The position numbers and the translations under genes are program-made. A DNA stretch of 30,820 nucleotides from Thiobacillus sp. (GTDB taxonomy: Bacteria > Pseudomonadota > Gammaproteobacteria > Burkholderiales > Thiobacillaceae). Of this stretch, positions 15,231-22,904 are shown one piece after another. Position 1 is the first letter of the stretch, and every line of letters starts with the position of its first letter. The DNA lies in the NCBI RefSeq assembly GCF_024708915.1, contig NZ_JANJXQ010000237.1:1-30820 (forward strand), read 5' to 3'. A model generated the notes under the pieces. The model had not been told where the DNA came from and made no database searches. It saw only the letters and a list, made by a program, of their open reading frames with translations.

Positions 15231-15244
15231 TTACCTGATGGTTA
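15231..15244 (-). promoter_or_regulatory. Activator-site dyad B (TTACC-N4-GGTTA)
   Basis: ATTACC-TGAT-GGTTAC is an imperfect dyad whose 5' arm is identical to that of site A. Its centre is about 60 bases upstream of the -24 box at 15177, a typical enhancer position for an NtrC-family regulator. Start-to-start distance to site A is 33 bases, about three helical turns. Confidence 0.5.
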
Positions 15245-15263
15245 CAAAGAATGAATTCCGGTA

Positions 15264-15277
15264 TTACCATTTGGTAA
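15264..15277 (-). promoter_or_regulatory. Activator-site dyad A (TTACCATTTGGTAA)
   Basis: A perfect dyad (arms TTACCA and TGGTAA, 2-base centre). It lies about 93 bases upstream of the -24 box at 15177 and on the same DNA face as site B. Together they look like a tandem enhancer for the sigma-54 promoter of the molybdoenzyme operon. Confidence 0.52.
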
Positions 15278-15317
15278 ACATCGACAATAACCAGCTAATT
15301 CAGATGGGGGATGAAAC

Positions 15318-16178
15318 GTGTCGAGAAGGCAGTTTTGCGCAACATTGGCCGTGTTCGGGCTGGCTCCTGGAGCATTCGCAGCAGCACTTGCCAGCGAAGG
15401 ACCGGCACTGCGCATTGGCCTGACCCCCGTTTTTCTCGACGACCAATCCACTTTCCTGGAGGCCTGGCGCGTTTACCTGACTGAACGTCTGAAACGTCCG
15501 GTGGTATTCGTACAGCGCGGGAGCTACCGCGAGATTGTCGATCTGCTCAGCAAGGACCAGCTCGACGCAGCATGGCTGTGTGGTTTCCCGTTCATACGTC
15601 ACGAACGGAGTCTCAGGCTTCTGGCCGTGCCGCTGTTCCAGGGTCGGCCGCTCTACCGCTCCTATCTCATCGTTCCGGCTGGCGACACGCACACCAAGTC
15701 CCTGCTTGATCTGCGCGGCAAGGTCTTTGCCTACTCCGACCCTGATTCCAATTCCGGTTTTCTCTATACCCAGTTCGCACTGGCACAGATCAGGGAGCGG
15801 TCCGAGGTCTTCTTTGCACGCACTTTCTACACCTGGTCGCATCGCAAGGTGGTGGATGCGGTCGCCATCGAACTGGCCCAGGGCGGCGCTGTGGACGGTT
15901 ATGTATGGGAAACCCTGAAACGCTCCCATCCGCAACTGACGGCCAGAACCCGGGTAGTGGAGCAATCGCCCGAGTTCGGTTTTCCGCCATTTGTCGCTCG
16001 CTCCACTCTGCCCGATAGTGATTTCGCGGCGTTGCGGCAAGCCTTGGTCGACATGCGCGGTAACGATGAGGGGAGAAAATTACTGCGCCAGCTCAACCTG
16101 GACGGCTTCATACCCGGTGAGCGCAAGATTTTTGATGGCATCGCGCGCATGGCCGGAAAAGTGGCGATCCGGCCATGA
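15318..16178 (+). CDS. PhnD-like exported binding protein of sensory module 1
   Basis: A 286-residue periplasmic solute-binding-type protein. The start is GTG at 15318 behind GGGGGATG; the nearby ATG at 15311 is in another frame. The N-terminus (SRRQFCATLAVFGLAPGAFA) looks like a twin-arginine or ordinary signal peptide. The mature part has the PhnD-type lobes: LRIGLTPVFLDDQSTFLEAW, RGSYREIVDLLSKDQLDAAWLCG and LLDLRGKVFAYSDPDSNSGF. The family binds oxyanions or phosphonates. Here it is followed directly (ATGA overlap, 16175-16178) by a histidine kinase instead of ABC transporter genes, so it is probably a sensor subunit. A sulfur-oxyanion ligand is inference from the sox and molybdoenzyme neighbours. 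Confidence 0.85.
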   Translation: MSRRQFCATLAVFGLAPGAFAAALASEGPALRIGLTPVFLDDQSTFLEAWRVYLTERLKRPVVFVQRGSYREIVDLLSKDQLDAAWLCGFPFIRHERSLRLLAVPLFQGRPLYRSYLIVPAGDTHTKSLLDLRGKVFAYSDPDSNSGFLYTQFALAQIRERSEVFFARTFYTWSHRKVVDAVAIELAQGGAVDGYVWETLKRSHPQLTARTRVVEQSPEFGFPPFVARSTLPDSDFAALRQALVDMRGNDEGRKLLRQLNLDGFIPGERKIFDGIARMAGKVAIRP

Positions 16179-17623
16179 AGCATTTCCTGCGTGACCTCAG
16201 TCTGCGTTACAAGATCCCTTTGCGCGTGCTCATGCTCGCCAGTATCACCGCTATTCTGGTGACTGCTTCCATCCTGTTCCGGGTCTATGACGAAACCCGC
16301 AACGACCTGCTGCGTCACGCCGAAAGCATGGGCCGGGTGCTGGCCAACACCTTGGTTGGCCCCATCACCCATGATGATGTCTGGCGTGCGTATGAAATCA
16401 TCAATTCCCCCTTTCTAGGGGGAAGTCTGGATCAGACCCAAATCGCGGAGACCATCCTGGTGCTGGATACCCGGGGTCAGGTTTATGTTTCCACCCGGCC
16501 CGCCCAGTACCCTATGCTCGCTGACCCAAGCCGGATCGAGCCTGAATATGCCGTAATCAGTGACCTGGCGACGGACCGGAACGATGTGAAACCCAGTGTT
16601 GTTGACCCGCCCGATTCCAGCAGGCTGTTCGTCGCCATCCCCATTATTTCTGAAGGGACGCGCCTGGGAACCTTGGTCATGGGTTACTCCAAGAGTCTGT
16701 TCATCCCCCGCTTCGTCAGCATCGCCCAGCGTGCCGCCCTGATGACCCTGCTGGCGTTGGCGGTACTGCTGCCCATCGCCTGGTACTGGGGCCATCGCAT
16801 GGCTGGACCGCTGGTCCGACTGGCGGGATGCATGGACCAGATCGGGCCCAGCGTGCCGGAAAACCTGCATTGCGACCTGTTCGAATCACATGACGAAATC
16901 GGTCGAGCCGGGGCTTCCTTCAAGCGCATGCTGAACGAGCTCAAGGAAAAGGAGCAGCTGGAACGGGAAATCATGGCAAGCGAACGGCTGGCGGCGGTGG
17001 GGCGGCTTTCCGCCGGCATCGCCCACGAAATCAACAACCCGCTGGGGGGCATGCTTAACGCCATCAGCACCTTCAAACGGCACGGATCGGACGATCCACG
17101 CACACTCAAAACGCTGGCTTTGCTGGAGCGCGGCCTGACCCAGATCAAGGATACGGTCGCCGCCCTGCTGGTGGAAACCAAAGTGGAGAACCACCCGCTG
17201 TCGCGCCGCGACATCGAGGACACGCGCACCCTGGTGGCTGCGGAAGCGGCCGACAAAGGGCTTGAACTGATATGGGAAAACGACATTACAGAAGACCTGC
17301 CTTTGCCCTCCACCCTGGTGCGGCAGATTCTCCTCAATCTGCTGCTCAACGCCATCCGTGCCGCGAACACACGTGTCGAGTGCCAGGTTTACCGTGACAG
17401 CCGCAGCTTCACCCTGGTGGTAAAAAACGATGGCACCCACATCGAGGATGAAGACATGGCCTACCTGTTTGAACCTTTTTCGCGTCTGAGCCGCAATGGC
17501 CACGGTCTGGGCCTATGGGTCACCTACCAGATGGCGCGCCAGTTGAACGGCGGCATCGTGGTGGAAAGCGAGCTTGGAGAAACTCGCTTCTCCGTCGCCC
17601 TACCCTTGCAGGAAGAAGCATGA
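16175..17623 (+). CDS. Membrane sensor histidine kinase of module 1
   Basis: A 482-residue kinase that starts inside the stop of the binding-protein gene. TM1 is about residues 17-36. A periplasmic single-Cache-like region spans about 37-185 (ETILVLDTRGQVYVSTRP and RLFVAIPIISEGTRLGTLVMGYS). TM2 is about 186-204, followed by a HAMP-like linker, then the dimerisation/phosphoacceptor site H284 in GIAHEINNPL. The ATPase boxes are NLLLNAIRAAN (N), VVKNDGTHIEDEDM (G1-like) and HGLGLWVT (G2). It probably reads the ligand state of the PhnD-like protein and passes phosphate to the regulator encoded next. Confidence 0.9.
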   Translation: MKHFLRDLSLRYKIPLRVLMLASITAILVTASILFRVYDETRNDLLRHAESMGRVLANTLVGPITHDDVWRAYEIINSPFLGGSLDQTQIAETILVLDTRGQVYVSTRPAQYPMLADPSRIEPEYAVISDLATDRNDVKPSVVDPPDSSRLFVAIPIISEGTRLGTLVMGYSKSLFIPRFVSIAQRAALMTLLALAVLLPIAWYWGHRMAGPLVRLAGCMDQIGPSVPENLHCDLFESHDEIGRAGASFKRMLNELKEKEQLEREIMASERLAAVGRLSAGIAHEINNPLGGMLNAISTFKRHGSDDPRTLKTLALLERGLTQIKDTVAALLVETKVENHPLSRRDIEDTRTLVAAEAADKGLELIWENDITEDLPLPSTLVRQILLNLLLNAIRAANTRVECQVYRDSRSFTLVVKNDGTHIEDEDMAYLFEPFSRLSRNGHGLGLWVTYQMARQLNGGIVVESELGETRFSVALPLQEEA

Positions 17624-18945
17624 GCAAGCCAACAACACCTTCCCTGTGCCTGATCGAGGACGACGAGATCATGGGCGAATCGCTGCTCGACCGTTTTGAG
17701 TTGGAGGGCTACACAGTGGAATGGCACCGCACCGCCCAGTCGGCCCTGACAGCTGTAGGGAGCAAGGATTACACGGCAGTGGTGAGTGACATCCGCCTGC
17801 CCGACGGCAGCGGCGAGGAGATTTTTATCCGTCTGCTCGAACGTGGCATCAGCCTGCCGCCATTTCTTTTCATTACCGGTCACGGCTCGATCGACCGTGC
17901 CGTTGCGCTACTAAAGCTGGGGGCAGCGGACTACATCACCAAGCCCTTCGACCTTGATCAATTGGTAGAAAAGGTCGGGGCACTGTGCGGCAACCGCGTT
18001 CCCCCCTGCGAGGAAGACAGCTGCCGCCTGGGCATCTCGCCTGCCATGCGCCAGATCGCGCAGACCCTGCCACGTCTCGCCCAGCAAGCCCCAACTATTC
18101 TCATCACCGGGGAGTCTGGCGTAGGCAAGGAAGTGATCGCACAGGAAATCCACCGCCTCGACCCCAAGGACAAGAACCGCCCCTTTGTTGCAATCAATTG
18201 CGGCGCAATCAGCGAGTCGCTGCTCGAAGCAGAACTGTTCGGCCACGAAAAGGGCGCTTTCACTGGGGCATCACGCACGCGCAAGGGCGTATTTGAGCAG
18301 GCCGACGGTGGCACGCTGTTCCTCGACGAAATCGGCGATACCCCGCTGACCATGCAGGTCAAACTACTTCGCGCCGTTCAGGAGCGGAAGATCGTGCGCG
18401 TCGGCGGCAATGCGGAAATTTCTGTCAACCTTCGGCTAATTTTCGCCACCCATCGTGACCTGCGCAAGATGGTAGAACAGGGCAGTTTCCGCGAAGACCT
18501 CTACTACCGCATACACGTAATTCAAATCAGAATTCCACCGTTACGGGAACGGCGCGAAGACATCCTGTGGTTCGCTCACCTCTTCCTGGAAGAGCAGGCT
18601 GACAAGGGGGAACGCAAGCAGCTTTCCCGCGCAGGCGAGGAAGCCTTGCTCACCCACACCTGGCCCGGCAACGTGAGGGAACTGCGCCACGCCATCGAGC
18701 GCGCCTCGATTCTCACCCCTGGACCGCTGCTGGAGCCGGAAGCCTTGTTCGAGCAGGGTGAACTTCCAGTTCCTGCAGACAACAGGGAGCTCGGCTGCTA
18801 CCTGCAAGGCTGCGAAGAGCGTTACATCCGCGATGCCCTCGCGCGCAACGACAACCACCTCGGACGCACAGCTGAAAGCCTCGGCATCAGCCGCAAAAAT
18901 TTATGGGAGAAGATGAAAAAGCTCGGAATTTCTTCCTCTAACTAG
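17620..18945 (+). CDS. Sigma-54-dependent NtrC-family response regulator of module 1
   Basis: A 441-residue activator. The ATG at 17620 overlaps the kinase stop (ATGA); an earlier in-frame start at 17515 lies inside the kinase gene. Its receiver domain has the acidic pair EDD (residues 13-15), phospho-acceptor D57 (VVSDIRLP), and KPFD. Its AAA+ domain has GESGVGK (164-170), the sigma-54 contact loop GAFTGA (212-217), LFLDEIGD and WPGNVREL. The C-terminal helix-turn-helix is NHLGRTAESLGISRKNLWEKMKKLG. All parts needed to open a sigma-54 promoter are present. The nearest sigma-54 promoters are those at 15163-15177 (divergent, molybdoenzyme) and 19325-19339 (soxA). Confidence 0.95.
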   Translation: MSKPTTPSLCLIEDDEIMGESLLDRFELEGYTVEWHRTAQSALTAVGSKDYTAVVSDIRLPDGSGEEIFIRLLERGISLPPFLFITGHGSIDRAVALLKLGAADYITKPFDLDQLVEKVGALCGNRVPPCEEDSCRLGISPAMRQIAQTLPRLAQQAPTILITGESGVGKEVIAQEIHRLDPKDKNRPFVAINCGAISESLLEAELFGHEKGAFTGASRTRKGVFEQADGGTLFLDEIGDTPLTMQVKLLRAVQERKIVRVGGNAEISVNLRLIFATHRDLRKMVEQGSFREDLYYRIHVIQIRIPPLRERREDILWFAHLFLEEQADKGERKQLSRAGEEALLTHTWPGNVRELRHAIERASILTPGPLLEPEALFEQGELPVPADNRELGCYLQGCEERYIRDALARNDNHLGRTAESLGISRKNLWEKMKKLGISSSN

Positions 18946-18989
18946 AACGCGTCCGCCATACCAGGAACACGCCAAGCATACTTAAGAGC

Positions 18990-19204
18990 AGCACGCAGCG
19001 GCGTGCTCAGCCGCGAGAAAATCGCTGGCTGGCCGGGACGGCTGATGCGCCATACGCTGCGCCGCGGGCGGAGGCTGTGTTGCAGCGAGACCCTGTATGA
19101 GCGAGTCAAAATGCGCTTCAATGTCGAAAGCGCCCGCACCGACGCCCTCGGCAGCGTCTCCCGCTGCAAAGCGGCTGTTGGCTGTGCTGTTTGGCGCTGA
19201 GTAA
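18990..19204 (+). pseudogene. Composite scar: relics of the thioredoxin-like, osmC and 192-aa genes
   Basis: Three relics lie in the same order as the intact genes at 1774, 2027 and 5597. First, 18997-19032 translates SGVLSREKIAGW, matching GGVPDRKKIEGW at the end of the thioredoxin-like protein. Second, 19097-19170 aligns with the first 75 bases of osmC, about four of every five bases identical, with a 1-base deletion that breaks the frame after ATGAGCGA. Third, 19172-19204 keeps the last codons and stop of the 192-aa gene (LLAVLFGAE). The osmC relic runs straight into the last of these, so everything between was deleted. No open product is expected. Confidence 0.85.
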
Positions 19205-19245
19205 GCTCGTCGGCCCCTGCCGAGCATGGCAATTTGCAGGGGGGC

Positions 19246-19258
19246 TTGCAGAATGCAA
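19246..19258 (+). promoter_or_regulatory. Conserved dyad TTGCA-GAA-TGCAA upstream of soxA
   Basis: A perfect dyad within the 29 bases that are identical in both sox promoter copies although flanking bases have diverged. It lies about 67 bases upstream of the -24 box. A smaller dyad (GCAATTTGC, 19229-19237) lies just before it. It is a candidate enhancer site for one of the two NtrC-family regulators. Confidence 0.5.
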
Positions 19259-19324
19259 TGCCACCAGGTTTCCAACTCGTAAAGAAACTTCCTTTCTTTC
19301 AATGCGATGCGATCGGCATTGAAG

Positions 19325-19339
19325 TGGCACGCCTCATGC
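19325..19339 (+). promoter_or_regulatory. soxA: Sigma-54 promoter of the sox operon
   Basis: TGGCACGCCTCATGC matches the consensus TGGCACG-N4-TTGC at every fixed position but one (A for T). Transcription would start near 19350, leaving a leader of about 39 bases before the soxA ATG, with GGAGA as ribosome site. A 6-bp inverted repeat (CAATGC and GCATTG, 19300-19321) lies directly upstream in this copy only. Confidence 0.85.
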
Positions 19340-19388
19340 AAAGGGGTTGATCGGTTTCGAACGATCGGGCCATATAGAGGAGACTTCA

Positions 19389-20204
19389 ATGAAACGTAAC
19401 CTGACGGTGAAAGGAATGACCGCCCTCGCGCTTGCACTCGCGGCGCCCCTAGCGATGGGCGAGGTCAGTGTGGAGGAATACCGCGCCATGCTCGCCGACA
19501 AGGACGCCAACCCGGGCTTTCTGGTGATCGACCAAGGCGAGGCGCTGTACAAGACCAAGCGCGGCCCCAAGAACGCCAGCCTGGAAAAATGCGACTTCGG
19601 CCTCGGTCCCGGCAAGCTCAAGGGCGCCTATGCTCAACTGCCCCGCTACTTTAAGGACACCAAACGCGTCCAGGATGTCGAGTCGCGCCTGCTGAGCTGC
19701 ATGGTGACCCTGCAGGGTTTCGACGAGGCGGAGATCAAGAAGAAGCTCTACGCCGATCAGCGCTACAACGAGTCCAATACCGAACTCGAAATGCTCGCAG
19801 CCTACGTGGGCTACCAGAGCAACGGCATGAAGATCAACCCGCCGCTCAAGCATCCGGCCGAGAAGGAGGCGCAGAAGGTCGGCGAAGCTTATTTCTGGAA
19901 CCGCCACGGCCCGATGGATTTCTCCTGCGCAACCTGCCACGCCGAGGACGGCAAGCGCGTGCGCCTGCAAGGCCTGGTGAACGTGTACAACAAGAAGGAC
20001 ATCCAGGCGACGATGACCACCTGGCCGACCTATCGCGTCTCGCATGGCGTCGTGCGCAACATGCAGCACCGCATGTGGGACTGCCACTGGCAGATGCGCA
20101 CGCCCGACATCGACTACGGTTCGCCGGCGACGGTCGCGCTGATTTCCTTCCTCACCCACCAGGCCAAGGGCGGCACGTATGACCTGCCCGGCATGAAGCG
20201 TTAA
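19389..20204 (+). CDS. soxA: SoxA, c-type cytochrome subunit of the SoxAX complex
   Basis: Periplasmic SoxAX couples thiosulfate oxidatively to the carrier SoxYZ. This 271-residue copy has a signal peptide (GMTALALALAAPLAMG), one heme site C180-A-T-C183-H184, and the conserved active-site cysteine C232 in MWDCHWQMR, which ligates the heme and carries the persulfide. The N-terminal domain has no CxxCH; C68 and C104 probably form the disulfide found in single-heme SoxA proteins. The ATG at 19389 follows GAGGAGACTTCA. It is first in the operon soxA-X-Y-Z, 13 bases before soxX. A decayed second copy is at 6358. Confidence 0.96.
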   Translation: MKRNLTVKGMTALALALAAPLAMGEVSVEEYRAMLADKDANPGFLVIDQGEALYKTKRGPKNASLEKCDFGLGPGKLKGAYAQLPRYFKDTKRVQDVESRLLSCMVTLQGFDEAEIKKKLYADQRYNESNTELEMLAAYVGYQSNGMKINPPLKHPAEKEAQKVGEAYFWNRHGPMDFSCATCHAEDGKRVRLQGLVNVYNKKDIQATMTTWPTYRVSHGVVRNMQHRMWDCHWQMRTPDIDYGSPATVALISFLTHQAKGGTYDLPGMKR

Positions 20205-20217
20205 CGGAGGCCTCAAC

Positions 20218-20850
20218 ATGAAGAACCGTACCCTGATTCTCTCTGCGCTTGTGGCGGGCGCATTCGGCAGCGCCCATGCTGCCGAAGACCTCAGCGCCAA
20301 GGTCGAAAAGCTCGTCGCCAGCAGCTTCAAGCCGGGCGAAGGCCAGGACATGTCGCGCCTGGCGCAGGACGAGACGCAAAAGCTCTGTTCGAAATACCGC
20401 AACAATCCACCCGCGAAGGATGCGGATGCCATCACGAAGCGTGAACGCGCCACCATCAAGTATCCCGACGGCAACAAGCTGATGGGCGACTGGAAGAACG
20501 GCGAAAAGCTCGCGAAAGGCGGTTTCGGCATGCGTATCGGGGCGATCGAACCCGACCCGGCGGCCAAGCAGAAGGGTGGCAATGGCGGCAACTGCTATGC
20601 CTGCCATGCACTCGATCCCAAGGAAGTCGCTGCGGGCAACATCGGTCCCAGCCTCACCGGGTATGGCGCGCTGCGCGGCGCGAGCGATGACATCGTGACC
20701 TACACCTACGACAAGCTCTATAACGCACAGGCGACGGTGGCCTGTTCCAGCATGCCGCGGATGGGCCACAACGGCATCCTGACGCCGGCGCAGGTGGCGG
20801 ACATCACGGCCTATCTGGTCTCGCCGGAATCGCCGCTGAACCAGAAGTAA
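20218..20850 (+). CDS. soxX: SoxX, mono-heme cytochrome c subunit of SoxAX
   Basis: A 210-residue periplasmic cytochrome. The signal peptide is MKNRTLILSALVAGAFGSAHA. A longer N-terminal region (residues 22-120) comes before the cytochrome domain, as in the larger SoxX type. The heme site is C126-Y-A-C129-H130, followed by NIGPSLTGYG. The likely axial methionine is in SSMPRMGHNG, and the end has the class I cytochrome helix (LTPAQVADITAYLVSP). It receives electrons from the SoxA reaction and passes them to a soluble cytochrome. AACGGAGG lies upstream. A hairpin follows its stop, before soxY. Confidence 0.95.
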   Translation: MKNRTLILSALVAGAFGSAHAAEDLSAKVEKLVASSFKPGEGQDMSRLAQDETQKLCSKYRNNPPAKDADAITKRERATIKYPDGNKLMGDWKNGEKLAKGGFGMRIGAIEPDPAAKQKGGNGGNCYACHALDPKEVAAGNIGPSLTGYGALRGASDDIVTYTYDKLYNAQATVACSSMPRMGHNGILTPAQVADITAYLVSPESPLNQK

Positions 20851-20861
20851 TCCCTGCCGCA

Positions 20862-20889
20862 GGGCCGCAGCGCATTTCAACTGCGGCCC
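20862..20889 (+). promoter_or_regulatory. Intercistronic hairpin between soxX and soxY
   Basis: A perfect 9-bp stem (GGGCCGCAG and CTGCGGCCC) with a 10-base loop lies in the 66-base gap. The T-rich stretch after it is interrupted (GCTTGCTTTCTTTC), so it is a poor terminator. An RNA processing or stability element that sets the soxAX to soxYZ ratio is more likely. Confidence 0.55.
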
Positions 20890-20916
20890 GCTTGCTTTCT
20901 TTCAAGGAACCCTCTC

Positions 20917-21384
20917 ATGAATGCACTTCGTAGAAACGTACTGAAAGGCGCCGCGGGCGCGGGTACCGTGGCCGTCGCCGTGGCCGCCGGCCTGCTGAAG
21001 CCCACCCAGGTAATGGCCGCGTGGAATGAAGCCGCCTTTGAAGCCAAAAACGTCGGAGATGCGATGAAAGGCCTCGGCGTATCCGGCCCGGCAGATAGCA
21101 AGGACATCGCCATCAAGGCGCCGGACATCGCTGAAAACGGCGCAGTCGTTCCGGTGGAAGTCACCAGCAGCATCGCTGGCACCACCAGCATCGCCATCAT
21201 CGCCGAGAAAAACGCCACGCCGTTGGTTGGAAACTTCAACCTGTCCGGCGGCGCCCAGGGCTTCGTCTCCACCCGCATCAAAATGGGCCAGACCGCACTT
21301 GTACGTGCAGTAGTGAAAGCTGGCGGCAAAACCTACACTTCAGCCAAGGAAGTCAAGGTCACCATCGGCGGCTGCGGCGGTTAA
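20917..21384 (+). CDS. soxY: SoxY, sulfur-carrier subunit
   Basis: A 155-residue periplasmic carrier protein. Its N-terminus is a Tat signal (RRNVLKGAAGAGTVAVAVAAG). It ends in the invariant swinging arm GGCGG with C153, to which sulfur intermediates are covalently bound. The middle part (IKAPDIAENGAVVPVEVTSSIAGTTSIAIIAEKN) is the immunoglobulin-like SoxY core. SoxY is co-exported with SoxZ, which has no signal of its own and is encoded 72 bases downstream. AAGGAACC lies before the ATG. Sulfane release needs SoxB, which is not in this window. Confidence 0.96.
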   Translation: MNALRRNVLKGAAGAGTVAVAVAAGLLKPTQVMAAWNEAAFEAKNVGDAMKGLGVSGPADSKDIAIKAPDIAENGAVVPVEVTSSIAGTTSIAIIAEKNATPLVGNFNLSGGAQGFVSTRIKMGQTALVRAVVKAGGKTYTSAKEVKVTIGGCGG

Positions 21385-21456
21385 TCCTCCGGCCTCACCC
21401 CATTAAATTGATACTCCCTGCGGGGCGTAATTACTCAATTAGGAAAGGAAAGCCAA

Positions 21457-21771
21457 ATGGCTGAACCCATGCGTATCCGTGCCACCATGGCTGGCGATGT
21501 TGCCGACGTCAAGGTGCTGATGAACCACCCGATGGAAACCGGTCTGCGTAAAGACGCCAAGACCGGCCAACTGGTCCCTGCCCACTTCATTCAGGAAGTG
21601 ACCGCCACCATCAACGGCGCGACCGTACTGTCTGCCAACCTGGGCAGCGGCGTCTCCAAGAACCCTTACCTGGGATTCAAGGTAAAAGGCCCGAAGGCCG
21701 GCGACAAGGTTGTCGTCAACTGGACCGACAACAAGGGCGACAAGAACACTGCTGAAGCCGTTATCGGCTAA
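21457..21771 (+). CDS. soxZ: SoxZ, partner of the SoxY sulfur carrier
   Basis: A 104-residue protein without signal peptide, as usual for SoxZ, which enters the periplasm bound to SoxY. The family blocks are DVKVLMNHPMETGLRKD, FIQEVTATINGATVLSANLGSGVSKNPYLGFKVKG and VNWTDNKGDKNTAEAVIG. AGGAAAGGAAAG lies upstream of the start. It is the last gene of the operon; the intrinsic terminator at 21917-21939 lies about 150 bases downstream. Confidence 0.96.
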   Translation: MAEPMRIRATMAGDVADVKVLMNHPMETGLRKDAKTGQLVPAHFIQEVTATINGATVLSANLGSGVSKNPYLGFKVKGPKAGDKVVVNWTDNKGDKNTAEAVIG

Positions 21772-21916
21772 GTCGGTTGCTAAAAAGTCAAGAAACCGAG
21801 AATTCGCACGGGCTTGGATGGCCCTGTCTTCGGATCGCATGGTTATGCAGCGTTCGCAATGATCCACTTTTTCTCCTCCCCACCCAGCTCGAGCAGGTGA
21901 GGGGCGACTCCTGATG

Positions 21917-21939
21917 CCGCCCCTCGGGGCGGTTTTTTT
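21917..21939 (+). terminator. Rho-independent terminator of the sox operon
   Basis: A GC-rich stem (CCGCCCC and GGGGCGG) with a very tight loop is followed by seven Ts. It ends the soxAXYZ transcript. The rest of the 21772-22085 gap holds no gene; a possible extended -10 (TGGTATGAT, about 21991-21999) might start the next operon. Confidence 0.85.
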
Positions 21940-22085
21940 ATAGAGGCGATTCTGTAACAGGCTATTGCGGCGCCTGACAACAGCTTGCATTGGTATGATC
22001 CGAAAGTGTCTAAATCTCTCACAACACGACAAGTGAGCCCGCCCGACATGCATCTGAATCGCTATCAGGGTATTCGGCCCTGACT

Positions 22086-22904
22086 ATGGATCGTCGCCAT
22101 TTCCTGGCCGCTCTGGCATTGACTCCCGTTGCAGCCTGGTCTGCGCTGAGCCCTGCCGTGTTTGTCGTGCATCCTTACGATACGCCCAGCCGCCTCTATA
22201 CCCGTTACCGGCCGCTGACCCTCTATCTCGGCGGGGTGCTGGGCCGGCCTTTGCGGCTCGTCATCGCCGGAACCTACGATGAGCAGATCGAGATGATCGC
22301 CAGCGGTCGCGCCGACTACGCATACCTCGGCCCGACTCCCTACGTCCGAGCGCGCAATCGCGCGCCGGTGGAAATTCTGGCGGGCGAGGCGGAAGGCAAT
22401 CAGGCGTTCTATCAGAGCGCACTGGTCGTTCGAACCGACAGCCGCATCCAGCAGGTTGCCCATCTGGTTGGCAAACGCGTCGCGCTTGGTGCCGAGATAT
22501 CCATGTCAAGCGCGGTTGCGCCCAAGCAGATGCTCGCCCAAGCGGGAATCCGGCGCTCCGACCTCGCCGATGTCGTACATCTGGACCGTCATGAACGCGT
22601 CGCGCTGGCCGTGCTGCACGGCGACTTCGACGCCGGCGGACTGCGGCTGGACATTGCCCGCACCTATCTGCCGCGCGGCCTGCGTATTCTGGCCACCTCG
22701 CAGCCGCTGCCTCCGCACGTCATTGCAGCCTCGCCCAAGGTTGCTCCCGAGGATGCGAAGCGTGTGCGCCTGGCGTTACTTCACCCAGACACCATTGGCC
22801 GCGATGCCCTCACGGCACTGGGGACAGCCGTTTCCTTTGTCGAGGTGGAAGACGCGCACTATGCCGTCGTGCGGCGCATGGAACGCGCCCTGGAGAACTG
22901 GTGA
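22086..22904 (+). CDS. PhnD-like exported binding protein of sensory module 2
   Basis: A 272-residue periplasmic binding protein. The N-terminus MDRRHFLAALALTPVAAWSALSPA has twin arginines before a hydrophobic stretch. The PhnD-type lobes appear as VHPYDTPSRLYTRYRPLTLYLGGVLGRPLRL, YDEQIEMIASGRADYAYLGPTPYVRA and LVGKRVALGAEISMSSAVAPKQML. It is a paralogue of the protein at 15318, with low identity. The following kinase begins in its stop codon (GTGA, 22901-22904), with no transporter genes nearby, so it is probably a sensing subunit. In tetrathionate sensors such as TtrS a PhnD-like domain forms part of the kinase; here it is a separate protein. Confidence 0.85.
   Translation: MDRRHFLAALALTPVAAWSALSPAVFVVHPYDTPSRLYTRYRPLTLYLGGVLGRPLRLVIAGTYDEQIEMIASGRADYAYLGPTPYVRARNRAPVEILAGEAEGNQAFYQSALVVRTDSRIQQVAHLVGKRVALGAEISMSSAVAPKQMLAQAGIRRSDLADVVHLDRHERVALAVLHGDFDAGGLRLDIARTYLPRGLRILATSQPLPPHVIAASPKVAPEDAKRVRLALLHPDTIGRDALTALGTAVSFVEVEDAHYAVVRRMERALENW

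Larger units (their letters stand above)
19170..19790 (+). repeat. Duplicated segment, copy 2 (sox promoter and soxA 5' part)
   Basis: The intact partner of the segment at 6150-6755. It carries the last codons of the 192-aa gene, a GC-rich inverted repeat (CCCCTGC and GCAGGGG around 19214-19242), the 29-base identical block, the sigma-54 promoter and the first half of soxA. Confidence 0.9.

Noticed and set aside
15097..15423. 108-codon + strand frame across the divergent promoter region
   Set aside because: It covers the sigma-54 promoter and both dyads, has AT-rich sequence unlike coding DNA here, and its end overlaps the PhnD-like gene in another frame.
19003..19200. 65-codon + strand frame before soxA
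   Set aside because: It is a chance join of three gene relics in mixed frames and has no single-family match along its length.
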